The translations under genes were made by a program, and so were the position numbers. A stretch of DNA of 64,000 bases from Streptomyces diastatochromogenes (lineage in GTDB: Bacteria; Actinomycetota; Actinomycetes; Streptomycetales; Streptomycetaceae): contig NZ_MCGQ01000013.1 in assembly GCF_002242805.1 (NCBI RefSeq), positions 378,540 to 442,539 of the forward strand, read 5' to 3'. Of this stretch, positions 40,764-50,229 are shown in pieces (the stretch's first letter is position 1; every line of letters starts with the position of its first letter). Below the pieces are notes generated by a model. It was not told the DNA's origin and made no database searches. It saw only the letters and a list, made by a program, of their open reading frames with translations.

Positions 40764-40867
40764 GGAGGGTCTCGGTTTCCGGCGTAGGAGGAGTTTGGAA
40801 GGGGAGTTCAGGCTATCAACGGGCTGTTCGGCTTCGGCGGGGCCGAAGTTGGGCGGGAGGTTGCCGC

Positions 40868-42481
40868 TCAGGCCGGCGGGACCCGTGTGAAGCGGGACGC
40901 GGTGTGCAGGTCCGTCTGGATGTGGTCGGCGGTCGCACGCAGGGCGGGGAGGAGGTCGTGGACGCAGTCCTCCAGGGTGCGGCGGGCCGGGTGGGTGGCC
41001 ACGCTCACCGCGGTGACCGCCCGGCCCGTACGGTCCCGTACCGGCACGGCTATCGACCGCAGGCCCGACTCCAGTTCCTCGTCGACCAGGGCGTAACCCT
41101 GCGCGCGGACCTTGGTGAGGGCGGGGGACAGGGGCTCGTCGGTGTCCGCGAGGAGTACGCGGCCCAGGGACGTCGACGCGGCCGGCAGTCGCGCGCCCAC
41201 CGTGATGTCGACGGTCAGCACCCGGCTCGCGCCCGCCCCGGCCGTGTACTGGATCTCCGCCTCCGTGCCCGGTGCCAGGACCGCCAGTGCCGTCGGCTCG
41301 TGCAACCGGTCGGTGAGGGCCCTCAGGTGGGGCTCGGCGAGGCGGGGGAGCGTGCTGCGGGACAGGGGTGGGAAGCCCAGGTCCAGGACGCGGGGCGTGA
41401 GGGTGAAGGTGCGGTCGGGGCCCGCGGCCACCAGGCCCAGGTGCTCGTACGTGATCAGCGCCCGCCGGGCCGTGGCGCGGGCCAGGCCGGTCGCCCGGGC
41501 CACGTCGGTCAGGGTGAGCGCCGAGCGGCCCTCGCCGAACGCGGTCAGCACGGTCAGGCCCCGGGCCAGGGACTCGACGAACTCCCGGCCCAGCTCGTGC
41601 TTGGACGCCGTCGTCCAGGTCGCCAGGCCCGAGGGCGGCGGGCCGGGCTGCGGCCGCGCCGCCTCGCGCAGGTCGGCCTCCATCGCCGCCACCGCCGTAC
41701 GCAGCCGGGGGAGCAGGGAGGTGCGCAGGCCGGCCGCGGAGTGGCGGCTGGTGTGGCTGACCACGCTCACCGCGCAGACGACACGGCCGGTGTCCGGCTC
41801 CCGTACCGGTACGGAGACCGCGACCAGGCCCGGCTCGATCAACTGGTCGTCCAGCGCCCAGCCGTCCCGGCGGGCCTGTTCCACGCGTCGTTCGAAGTCG
41901 TCCGGGGCGGACGCGGACCGGGGCGGTACGGCAGGGAAGGAGGCGTCCCCGGGATCCTCGGCCCGCCGGGCCCGCCACCGCTGCCGGTCCGCCTCCGTCC
42001 AGCCGGCCGCGAACAGCGGTCCGGGCGCGGTGCGTTCGGCCGGCAGCAGGTCGCCGATCCGGAAGCTCACGGACATCGCACGGCGGCGGGTGGCCTGGTG
42101 GATGAAGCGGATGCCGTCCAGGTCGGCGACCGCGAGCGACACCGACTCGTCCAGTTCGTCGGCGAGGGCGTCGGCGCGCGCGTCGAGCAGCGCGGGCAGG
42201 CGCAGGGCGGCCAGGTAGGCGTTGCCCAGCTCCATCACGCGGGGGGTGAGGACGATGTCCCGGCCGTCGTGGCGGACGTACCCCATGCGGGCCAGGGTGG
42301 CGGTGATCCGGTCGACCGTGGACCGGGCGAGCCCGGTGGCCCGCTCCAGCGCGCTCGGGCTCAGCGTGCCGCCCGCCTCGGTCAGCCGCCGCAGCACGGC
42401 GATCCCACGGATCAGCGGCGCGACCGCCTCGGCCGGCACCCCGGCGCGGACCTCGGCGTCCAGTGCGGTGTTCGCGGGCAT
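40868..42481 (-). CDS. double IclR-family regulator (two complete IclR units)
   Basis: The 537-residue protein consists of two IclR modules in tandem. The first winged helix is at about residues 20-85 (PSALERATGLARSTVDRITA), with its effector domain to about residue 265 (FRIGDLLPAERTAPGPLFAAG). The second winged helix is at about 285-350 (LTDVARATGLARATARRALI), and its effector domain runs to the end (VGARLPAASTSLGRVLLADT). Single-unit IclR proteins are about 250 residues. Double versions are known among aromatic-catabolism regulators of actinobacteria. Its targets are unknown; the upstream neighbour is a secreted protease. The ATG at 42481 has GGAG 5 nt upstream. Confidence 0.9.
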   Translation of the reverse strand: MPANTALDAEVRAGVPAEAVAPLIRGIAVLRRLTEAGGTLSPSALERATGLARSTVDRITATLARMGYVRHDGRDIVLTPRVMELGNAYLAALRLPALLDARADALADELDESVSLAVADLDGIRFIHQATRRRAMSVSFRIGDLLPAERTAPGPLFAAGWTEADRQRWRARRAEDPGDASFPAVPPRSASAPDDFERRVEQARRDGWALDDQLIEPGLVAVSVPVREPDTGRVVCAVSVVSHTSRHSAAGLRTSLLPRLRTAVAAMEADLREAARPQPGPPPSGLATWTTASKHELGREFVESLARGLTVLTAFGEGRSALTLTDVARATGLARATARRALITYEHLGLVAAGPDRTFTLTPRVLDLGFPPLSRSTLPRLAEPHLRALTDRLHEPTALAVLAPGTEAEIQYTAGAGASRVLTVDITVGARLPAASTSLGRVLLADTDEPLSPALTKVRAQGYALVDEELESGLRSIAVPVRDRTGRAVTAVSVATHPARRTLEDCVHDLLPALRATADHIQTDLHTASRFTRVPPA

Positions 42482-42541
42482 CAGCTCTCCGATACGGCAT
42501 CCAGGCACGCCTACGGTAAACCCGCCCCGTCTCCCGCCCTG

Positions 42542-43819
42542 CTAGCTCCTGGTGATCCGCACCTTGTAGTTCCCGGAGGTGTCCGGGTCCAGTACCTCGA
42601 CCGTGATCCCCTGCCGCGGGTCCTTGAAGGACTCGCCGGGGGAGAAGGGGGCGTCGGAGAGTTCCGCGTGGACGTTGGGGCTGCGGGTGCAGCCGCCGCT
42701 GTTGCGGTGGGCGTCGTAGACCGTGACGGGGCCGCGTCCGGTGTCCACGGTGGCGTCGACCCGGTAGATGAGGATGCCGGGCTTGCACACCGCCTCGTCG
42801 TTGCCGCCCGGGGTGCGCAGCTCCAGCGCGTACGTGGTCCGCGCGCTCACCGGCACGAGGACCAGCTTCCCGCCGCCCGCCTTGTACAGCGGCGTCAGCG
42901 TGTACGTGACGGTGCCCGGGGCCGCCGCGCAGCCGACCTGGTTGCCGTCCAGCCAGCCCAGCTTCCACTTGTGCCAGCCGAGCAGGTCGTTGTTGGCCCC
43001 CCAGTCCTCGCTCATGATGTCCCAGTGCCCGACCGTGCCCCCGCCGTCCTGGGTGTAGAGGTCGGGCAGGCCGAAGGTGTGGCCGTTCTCGTGCGGCAGG
43101 ACGCGGTAGCCGGTGCGGGCGTAGGAGCCGGAGCCGTCGTCCTGGCGGGAGTAGACGAAGGACGCGTTGGAGATGGGGACGCCGTCGGCGACCGGGGCGT
43201 CGCCGTTGCCCGCGAAGGTCACGGACAGCACCGTGTCCAGGGCGGAGGGGCCGGCGTTCGGGGTGACCAGCACGTTCAGCAGGTCGTACGAGCGGAAGTC
43301 CACCTCGGGATCGGCGGCGGCCACGATGTCCTGCACCAGCTGCCGGTAGCCGGGGTCGAAGGGCGCGCCGCGCTCTATCCCGTACTCCTTGAAGGACTTC
43401 GGCATCCGCAGCCAGGTGGTGATCGGGGTCTCGGGGTGGTAGTCGAGCCGGCCGTACGACGCCGTGCGGAACCAGTCCTGGGTCTGCGGGAAGAACTCGT
43501 GGAAGCGGTCGAGCGCGCTGCCCTGCCCGGGTGCGTCGGAGAAGTCGACCATCAGGGTCAGGGCGTGGACCGTGCCGGTGGAGCGGGAGTAACCGGCCGG
43601 GGTGGGCAGGCCCTCCGTCATCTGGACGTCCAGGCCGCTGCGGATCAGACAGGGGGAGAGGGCGGTGGAGCGGGCCAGGCCGATGGGCCCGGCGGTGGTG
43701 GGCGCCGTCAGATGCCCGGTCCCGGCCGAGGTGCTGACCGTGAGGGTCAGTACGGTCACCGCGGCGAGGGCGGCCACACGGCGCGGGCGTATGCGGCGGC
43801 GGGGCGAGTGCGGCTGCAT
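42542..43819 (-). CDS. secreted M6-family metalloprotease
   Basis: The 425-residue protein starts with a twin-basic signal region (RRRIRPRR) and a hydrophobic stretch to about residue 32. It then has an M6/immune-inhibitor-A-type protease domain with zinc motif HENGH at residues 243-247 and GLPDLYTQDGGGTVGHWDIM downstream. A C-terminal beta-rich domain completes it. It would degrade proteins outside the cell. The ATG at 43819 with GGAAGG 7 nt upstream is chosen; the frame extends 93 codons further upstream without a ribosome site. It stands alone on the minus strand, divergent from a TetR gene. Confidence 0.9.
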   Translation of the reverse strand: MQPHSPRRRIRPRRVAALAAVTVLTLTVSTSAGTGHLTAPTTAGPIGLARSTALSPCLIRSGLDVQMTEGLPTPAGYSRSTGTVHALTLMVDFSDAPGQGSALDRFHEFFPQTQDWFRTASYGRLDYHPETPITTWLRMPKSFKEYGIERGAPFDPGYRQLVQDIVAAADPEVDFRSYDLLNVLVTPNAGPSALDTVLSVTFAGNGDAPVADGVPISNASFVYSRQDDGSGSYARTGYRVLPHENGHTFGLPDLYTQDGGGTVGHWDIMSEDWGANNDLLGWHKWKLGWLDGNQVGCAAAPGTVTYTLTPLYKAGGGKLVLVPVSARTTYALELRTPGGNDEAVCKPGILIYRVDATVDTGRGPVTVYDAHRNSGGCTRSPNVHAELSDAPFSPGESFKDPRQGITVEVLDPDTSGNYKVRITRS

Positions 43820-44203
43820 GCAGGGGCCTTCCGCTCCACGGCAGCCGCTGGTCTCCGGCTGCACCCTTGCGCTCACCCTGTGTCGCCGGGGTGGAGGGCG
43901 CGCGCTGGAGGAGACCGATCGTGGGAAATCCGCGTGCGCGCGGGTGGGAACCGCGCTCGGTGAGTGTGGGGACCGCGCTCGGCAAGTGTGGTTCAGGTCA
44001 CAGGAATTCTTTCCGGCGGCGGGAAATAACCGGGGAAGCTCTCCCCGTTTAGACCTGTGTCCGATCGAAGCGGGGACGCCTTCCCCGGATCGCCTCACCG
44101 GATCGCCTCACCGACACAGACCACAGTCACCGACCCAGGCGGCTGTCACCGACCAAGACCGCCTCACCGACCAAGACCGCCGCACCGATTCAGGGAGTAC
44201 ACC
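43820..44203. other. 384-bp divergent spacer with short tandem repeats
   Basis: The spacer lies between the protease and a TetR gene. Its left part is AT-richer (about 43975-44040) and probably holds both promoters. It contains an exact 13-bp tandem duplication starting CCGGATCGCCTCA (44085-44097, 44098-44110) and an exact 18-bp tandem duplication starting TCACCGACCAAGACC (44146-44163, 44164-44181). The repeats lie in the leader of the TetR gene and could be regulatory or simply slipped DNA. Confidence 0.7.
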
Positions 44204-44845
44204 GTGCAGACCGCAACCCCCACGCGCAAGGCACCCCGGCCCCGCGCCGACGCCCTGCGCAACCGGGAGCGGATCGTCACCGCCGCCCGCGAGATGTTCG
44301 TCGAGCACGGCCCGGACGTGCCGCTCGACGAGATCGCCCGCCGGGCCGGCGTCGGCAACGCCACGCTGTACCGCAACTTCCCGGATCGTGATGCCCTCGT
44401 CCGCGAGGTCGTCTGCTCCGTCATGGACCGTACGGCCGAAGCGGCCGAGCAGGCCCTCGCGGAGACCGGGGACGCCTTCGCCGCCCTGGAGCACTTCGTG
44501 CACACCGCCGCCGACGAGCGGATCAGCGCGCTGTGCCCGATGGTCTCCAGCACCTTCGACAAGGAGCACCCCGACCTGGTGGAGTCCCAGGGACGGGTCG
44601 AGCAGCTCGTCGAGGAGGTCATGGGCCGGGCCAAGGAGGCGGGCCAGCTCCGCCCCGACGTGGGCGTCGGCGACCTGCTGGTCGTCGTGGCCCAGCTCAG
44701 CCGGCCGCCGGCCGGCACCGACTGCCTGAGCAGCGACCGCTTCGTCCACCGCCATCTGCAGCTGTTCCTGGACGGGTTGCGGGCTCCGGCCCGCTCGACC
44801 CTGCCCGGCACGGCCGTGACCATCAAGGAGCTGCGCCGGTCCTGA
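44204..44845 (+). CDS. TetR-family regulator of an efflux pump
   Basis: The 213-residue protein has a TetR helix-turn-helix at residues 20-65 (PLDEIARRAGVGNATLYRNF) and a ligand-binding domain (EQALAETGDAFAALEHFVHT; GVGDLLVVVAQLSRPP). The GTG at 44204 has GGGAG about 6 nt upstream. It lies 143 bp upstream of a DHA2-family drug efflux gene on the same strand and is likely its repressor. The gap to the pump contains TA-rich sequence that could hold the operator, but no clear palindrome is seen. Confidence 0.88.
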   Translation: MQTATPTRKAPRPRADALRNRERIVTAAREMFVEHGPDVPLDEIARRAGVGNATLYRNFPDRDALVREVVCSVMDRTAEAAEQALAETGDAFAALEHFVHTAADERISALCPMVSSTFDKEHPDLVESQGRVEQLVEEVMGRAKEAGQLRPDVGVGDLLVVVAQLSRPPAGTDCLSSDRFVHRHLQLFLDGLRAPARSTLPGTAVTIKELRRS

Positions 44846-44988
44846 CCGATTAGTTCGGACCGCGACACCGGTCTCCTGTACGAGCAAGCCCAGGCCGTCA
44901 CCGACGACGAGCCGTCCCTCCAGCACGCCCGACAGTCTTCCGTTTTCTGATCATTTTTCCGTCACGAAGTCCCGAAGTGGGTATCCCC

Positions 44989-46527
44989 ATGTCCGAAACA
45001 GCCCTCAAGGCTCCCGGCGCCGCCGCACCGAGCGGCGACGCCAACCGCTGGAAGGCGCTCGTCTTCATCGCGCTCGCCCAGCTGATGGTCGTCCTCGACG
45101 CCACCATCGTGAACATCGCCCTGCCCTCCGCCCAGACCGACCTCGGCATATCCGACGGCAACCGGCAGTGGGTCGTCACCGCCTACGCCCTCGCCTTCGG
45201 TGGGCTGCTGCTCTTCGGCGGCCGCATCGCCGACCTGTGGGGCCGCAAGCGCGCCTTCGTCCTGGGCCTGAGCGGCTTCGCGGCCGCCTCCGTGCTCGGC
45301 GGTATCGCCACCACCGGCGCGATGATGTTCGGCGCCCGCGCCCTCCAGGGTGTCTTCGGCGCCCTGCTCGCCCCGGCCGCGCTGTCCCTGCTCGCCGTGA
45401 TGTTCACGGACGCCAAGGAGCGCGCCAAGGCGTTCGGCATCTACGGCGCGATCGCCGGTGGCGGCGGTGCCGTCGGCCTGATCCTCGGCGGCTTCCTCAC
45501 CGAGTACCTGAACTGGCGCTGGACCTTCTTCGTGAACGTCCCGTTCGCCATCGTCGCCGCGGCCGGCGCCTACTTCGTCATCCGTGAGCCCGAGGGCGGC
45601 CGCAACCGCTCCCCGCTCGACATCCCCGGCGTGATCCTGTCCACCCTCGGTCTGGTCGCGCTCGTCTACGGCTTCACGCGCGCCGAGTCCGACGGCTGGG
45701 GCGACGCCGTGACCGTCTCGATGTTCGTCGCGTCCGCGGTGCTGCTCCTCGCGTTCGTGCTGGTCGAGTCCAAGGTCAAGGCCCCGCTGCTGCCGCTGCG
45801 CGTGGTCACCGACCGCAACCGCGGCGGGATCTACCTCTCGCTCGGCCTCGCGATCATCGGCATGTTCGGCCTGTTCCTCTTCCTGACCTACTACCTGCAG
45901 ATCGTGAAGGGCTACTCGCCGGTCAAGACCGGCTTCGCCTTCCTGCCGATGATCGTGGGCATGATCACGGGCTCCACCCAGATCGGCACCCGGCTGATGA
46001 CCCGGGTCCCGGCCCGGCTGCTGATGGGCCCCGGCTTCCTGGTCGCCGGACTCGGCATGCTGCTGCTGACCCAGCTGGAGGTCGGCTCCTCGTACACCAC
46101 CCTGCTGCTGCCCGCGATGCTGCTGCTCGGCCTCGGTATGGGTACGGCGTTCATGCCGGCCATGTCCCTGGCCACCATGGGCGTCGAGCCCCGGGACGCC
46201 GGTGTCGCCTCCGCGATGGTCAACACCTCGCAGCAGGTGGGCGGCGCGATCGGCACCGCCCTGCTGAACACGATCGCCGCCTCCGCGCAGACGTCGTTCA
46301 TCAAGGACCACATCGGCGGTGCGGCCTCCAAGCCGCAGCAGCAGCTGGTCCAGCTGCAGGGCATGGTGCACGGCTACAGCGCGGCGATCTGGTTCGCCGT
46401 CGGCATCCTGGGCCTCGCCGCGCTGATCGCCTTCACCTTCGTCAACGCCGGCCGGCCGGGCTCCACCACGGTGGCCTCCGGCGAGGGAGTCGAGGACGAG
46501 GTGCCGGTGCCGGTGGTCGCCCACTGA
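44989..46527 (+). CDS. DHA2-family (EmrB/QacA) multidrug efflux transporter
   Basis: The 512-residue protein has 14 membrane helices and the DHA2 signatures: LAQLMVVLDATIVNIALPS (motif D1, helix 1), GGRIADLWGRKRAF (motif A) and GIYGAIAGGGGAVGLILGG (motif C). It would export drugs or endogenous metabolites against protons. The ATG at 44989 is preferred; a GTG four codons earlier is also in frame, and both have poor ribosome sites. It follows a TetR gene and converges on a MarR gene; it is flanked by regulators on both sides. It is distinct from the second DHA2 pump at 52008. Confidence 0.9.
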   Translation: MSETALKAPGAAAPSGDANRWKALVFIALAQLMVVLDATIVNIALPSAQTDLGISDGNRQWVVTAYALAFGGLLLFGGRIADLWGRKRAFVLGLSGFAAASVLGGIATTGAMMFGARALQGVFGALLAPAALSLLAVMFTDAKERAKAFGIYGAIAGGGGAVGLILGGFLTEYLNWRWTFFVNVPFAIVAAAGAYFVIREPEGGRNRSPLDIPGVILSTLGLVALVYGFTRAESDGWGDAVTVSMFVASAVLLLAFVLVESKVKAPLLPLRVVTDRNRGGIYLSLGLAIIGMFGLFLFLTYYLQIVKGYSPVKTGFAFLPMIVGMITGSTQIGTRLMTRVPARLLMGPGFLVAGLGMLLLTQLEVGSSYTTLLLPAMLLLGLGMGTAFMPAMSLATMGVEPRDAGVASAMVNTSQQVGGAIGTALLNTIAASAQTSFIKDHIGGAASKPQQQLVQLQGMVHGYSAAIWFAVGILGLAALIAFTFVNAGRPGSTTVASGEGVEDEVPVPVVAH

Positions 46528-46543
46528 CCCCCGGGACCGTGAC

Positions 46544-47053
46544 TTAGCGGAGCCAGGGCAGGTCCGCACCCGCTTCGTTGGGCTGAAGGCCCTCGGCGAC
46601 GATCTCCATGATCTCGCCGAGGGTCTTCTGCTGTTCCGGGGTCAGCCGCTCGAACAGCGCCTGCCGTACGGCGGCCACATGGCCCGGAGCGGTCCGGCGC
46701 AGCACCTCGGCGCCCTCGTCGGTGAGCACCGCGAACTGGCCGCGCTTGTCGGAGGGGCAGTCCTCGCGGCGGACCCAGCCGTTCTTCTCCAGGCGCGCGA
46801 TGGCGTGCGACAGCCGGGAGCGGGTGATCTTCGCCTTCATGGCCAGCTCGGTCATCCGCAGCCGACGGCGCGGTGCTTCGGCGAGGCCGACGAGAAGGCC
46901 GTAGTAGATGTGCGGCATGCCCGCGTCGCGCTGCAGCTGCCGGTCGAGATGGTCCTCCAGCAGGTAAGTGGCATGCAGGTAGGCGCGCCAGACGCGCTGC
47001 TCCTCGTCGGTGAGCCAGCGGTGCCGGCCGGCGGGGTCCGTTGCCGTGTTCAT
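46544..47053 (-). CDS. MarR-family regulator
   Basis: The 169-residue protein has the MarR winged helix: helical start (DEEQRVWRAYLHATYLLED), recognition region MTELAMKAKITRSRLSHAIARLEKNG and wing VRREDCPSDKRGQFAVLTDEG. It binds palindromic operators and responds to phenolic or oxidative ligands. The ATG at 47053 has a weak GGGA site; an ATG at 47074 has GGAG directly adjacent and is less likely. It is divergent from a LigB-type dioxygenase gene; two short inverted repeats in the spacer are candidate operators. It converges on the efflux pump gene. Confidence 0.9.
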   Translation of the reverse strand: MNTATDPAGRHRWLTDEEQRVWRAYLHATYLLEDHLDRQLQRDAGMPHIYYGLLVGLAEAPRRRLRMTELAMKAKITRSRLSHAIARLEKNGWVRREDCPSDKRGQFAVLTDEGAEVLRRTAPGHVAAVRQALFERLTPEQQKTLGEIMEIVAEGLQPNEAGADLPWLR

Positions 47054-47083
47054 GTATCCCACTGTACGGGGCATCTCCTTGAA

Positions 47084-47118
47084 ACTTGAACAAGTCGGGC
47101 GTACTCTGTTATCCAGAG
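47084..47118. promoter_or_regulatory. inverted repeats between marR and the dioxygenase gene
   Basis: ACTTG-AA-CAAGT (47084-47095) and CTCTG-N5-CAGAG (47104-47118) lie next to each other in the divergent spacer. MarR proteins bind short palindromes of this size, so either may be the operator. AT-rich words around them fit promoters. Confidence 0.45.
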
Positions 47119-47200
47119 CTTGAGAGTTAAAGCATCAGGTCGGAACATCTGAGTGAAGCGCATCCTGGTGATGCGCACCGAAGCATTGGGAGCCGCCGTC

Positions 47201-47992
47201 ATGTCCGCCGCCACCCAGGAGCGCATGCCCGCCCTGTACCTCAGCCACGGCGCCCCGCCGCTCGCCGACGACCCGGTCTGGCCCGGCCAGCTCGCCGCCT
47301 GGTCCGCGGACCTGCCCCGCCCCAAGGCGATCCTCATGGTCTCCGCCCACTGGGAGGAGGCCCCGCTCGCCCTCGGCGCCACCCGGACCATCCCGCTCGT
47401 CTACGACTTCTGGGGCTTCCCCGAGCACTACTACCAGGTCCAGTACGCCGCCCCCGGCGCACCCGAACTCGCCGAGTCCGTCCGCAAGCTGCTGCACGCC
47501 CCCGGGACCCCCGTCCAGGACATCCCCGACCGCGGCCTCGACCACGGCGCCTACGTCCCCCTGGTCGAGATGTTCCCGGCGGCCGACATCCCGGTCCTCC
47601 AGATCTCCATGCCGACCCTCGACCCGGTCCGCCTGATGGACATCGGCCGCAAGCTCGCCCCGCTGCGCGACGAGGGCGTGCTGATCGTCGGCTCCGGCTT
47701 CTTCACCCACAACCTGGCCGCCCTGCGCCACGCGGGCAGCGGCGTGCCCAGCTGGTCCTCCGAGTTCGACGACTGGGGCCGGCACGCCCTGGAGGCCCGT
47801 GACTGGGACGGCCTGCTGGACTTCCTCCACAAGGCCCCGGCCGGCCGCTACGCCCACCCGCGCACCGAGCACTTCGCCCCGCTCTTCGTCACCATGGGCG
47901 CGGCGGAGGCGGGCGGCGAGCTGGACGCGCAGAAGTCCGTGATCGACGGGTTCTGGATGGGGATGGCGAAGCGGTCGGTGCAGTTCGGCTGA
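47201..47992 (+). CDS. LigB-type extradiol dioxygenase (DODA/YgiD family)
   Basis: The 263-residue protein has class III extradiol dioxygenase motifs: LYLSHGAPPL (His near residue 16), LMVSAHWEE (His near 52), LDHGAYVPL (His near 113), SGFFTHNL and a C-terminal HFAPLFV. Family members open catechol-type rings or bind zinc with an unknown role (YgiD). The ATG at 47201 is preferred over a GTG at 47153 because GGGAG lies about 8 nt upstream. It is divergent from marR and likely repressed by it, as quinone/catechol stress genes often are. Confidence 0.9.
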   Translation: MSAATQERMPALYLSHGAPPLADDPVWPGQLAAWSADLPRPKAILMVSAHWEEAPLALGATRTIPLVYDFWGFPEHYYQVQYAAPGAPELAESVRKLLHAPGTPVQDIPDRGLDHGAYVPLVEMFPAADIPVLQISMPTLDPVRLMDIGRKLAPLRDEGVLIVGSGFFTHNLAALRHAGSGVPSWSSEFDDWGRHALEARDWDGLLDFLHKAPAGRYAHPRTEHFAPLFVTMGAAEAGGELDAQKSVIDGFWMGMAKRSVQFG

Positions 47993-48022
47993 GCCGACTG
48001 GTCTCTACGGGTCCTGCAGGTC

Positions 48023-48541
48023 CTACAGGTCCTTCTCGTACCAGGCCACGTCCCAGTAGCGGCCGAACTTGCGCCCGACCTCCCGGTAGGTGCCGACGTA
48101 CCGGAAGCCGAAGCGTGTGTGCAGCCGCTCGGAGGCCTCGTTGGGCTGGGCGATGCCGGCGTAGGCGCGGTGGACGTCCTCGTCGGCCAGGGCCTTGAAG
48201 AGAGCGTCGTAGAGCAGGGTGCCGATCCCGCGGCGGCCCGCGTCCGGAGCGACGTACACCGAAGTCTCCACGGATGTCGCGTACGCGGGCTTCACCCGGT
48301 AAGGGCTGGATGTGGCGTACCCCAGAATTCGCTGAGAGCGTCCGTCCGTGGCAACCATCAGGCGGTACGGGCCGTCTTCCGGGTGGGAGAGCAGCCAAGG
48401 GCGGCGCTCTTCCGGCGTGAAGATCGCAGTGTCGAACGTGATGGGCGTCTCACGTACGTAGTGGTTGTAGATGTCCGTGAGGGCTTCGAGGTCGCTCTCG
48501 AATCCCGGCCTGACCTGCACTTCTGTACGTGCCGACGGCAT
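48023..48541 (-). CDS. GNAT acetyltransferase, phosphinothricin-acetyltransferase-like
   Basis: The 172-residue protein has the GNAT fold of the PAT/Bar group: ALTDIYNHYVRETPITFDT near residue 20, ILGYATSSPYRVKPAYATSV near residue 75, the acetyl-CoA loop PDAGRRGIGTLLYDALF near residue 100 and HTRFGFRYVGTYREVGRKFG near the end. It would acetylate an amine such as phosphinothricin, methionine sulfoximine or a tRNA/amino-acid analogue. The ATG at 48541 has GGGGAGG 4 nt upstream. It is divergent from hrdD. Confidence 0.9.
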   Translation of the reverse strand: MPSARTEVQVRPGFESDLEALTDIYNHYVRETPITFDTAIFTPEERRPWLLSHPEDGPYRLMVATDGRSQRILGYATSSPYRVKPAYATSVETSVYVAPDAGRRGIGTLLYDALFKALADEDVHRAYAGIAQPNEASERLHTRFGFRYVGTYREVGRKFGRYWDVAWYEKDL

Positions 48542-48600
48542 CTGGCCTCCCCTGTGGTCGGACAGGGTACTGCATGATCAGAAAAATTGAGGGGAGGGTT

Positions 48601-48627
48601 GGGAATTCTGTCCGGATTCCAGTCGTT
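48601..48627 (+). promoter_or_regulatory. SigR-type promoter of hrdD (GGGAAT-N18-GTT)
   Basis: GGGAAT at 48601-48606 and GTT at 48625-48627 are separated by exactly 18 bp, matching the published SigR consensus of Streptomyces. Transcription would start near 48634, about 98 nt before the hrdD start codon. hrdD is reported as a SigR target in S. coelicolor, which supports the match. Confidence 0.8.
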
Positions 48628-48731
48628 GTTTCCTTCGGATGCCGGGCACTCGGGGAGAGTCCCAGGAGTTCCAGGAGTGCTGAGCATCCCTTAAAGGACA
48701 CCCGCCCGCCCACCATCGCAAGGGAGCACGC

Positions 48732-49736
<1,005 letters not shown>

Positions 49737-49773
49737 CGGACCGGCCCTACGGTTTATGACGGACCCTGACTCA

Positions 49774-49801
49774 ACCGGGCGTACGACCGCGTGCGCCCGG
49801 T
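49774..49801 (+). terminator. hairpin terminator after hrdD
   Basis: ACCGGGCG (49774-49781) and CGCCCGGT (49794-49801) form a perfect 8-bp stem, 12-nt loop, 38 bp after the hrdD stop codon. Confidence 0.65.
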
Positions 49802-49959
49802 GGCGAAAGACGGCGCAAACATGGCGTGGTCCCATCGCTTCAACCCCGGGGCCCGAGGGAACAACCCTTCAGGGCCCAGGAGTTGGACCCCGAGGGCCCG
49901 CACTCCCGCTTTTCGCAGACACCCCACACCTGCCATGACGAGCACGTCGTAGCAACCTG

Positions 49960-50069
49960 ATCCGACGCGAGCTGTGAGCCACGTCCCCGCGCCACCCCCC
50001 CGGCGCCGGGACCTTCCCAGAGCCGGGCTTCGGCGCCTACCCCCCCCAGGCGCCGGGGCCCGGCTTTTT
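49960..50069 (+). ncRNA. 6C small RNA
   Basis: Two consecutive stem-loops each have a loop of A followed by seven cytosines. The first stem, 49983-50012, has two 5-bp helices with one C/C mismatch. The second, 50022-50064, has 8-bp and 7-bp helices with a 2x2 internal loop, and is followed by TTTTT (50065-50069). This is the defining structure of the actinobacterial 6C RNA, whose C-rich loops pair with G-rich ribosome sites of target mRNAs. The 5' end is estimated; a TAGCAA box at 49950 could be the -10 element. Confidence 0.92.
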
Positions 50070-50229
50070 GTTGGGCGAGAGCCGCGGCGCGTATGGCCGA
50101 TGGTGCGGAGCACCGGGCGTGCCGAAGGCCGGCGGTGCGGACATGCTGGAGCGGCGGGCCACCCCGTACCTGAACCCCGGGGTGGCCCGCCGGATGGCAG
50201 ATTCTGCCACATCGGCATAGCCTGCCGAG

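Noticed and set aside
40764..43985. Upstream extension of the glutamyl-tRNA synthetase frame to 1620 residues
   Set aside because: The extension is low-complexity and overlaps the IclR and protease genes in another frame; the synthetase itself begins at 40763.
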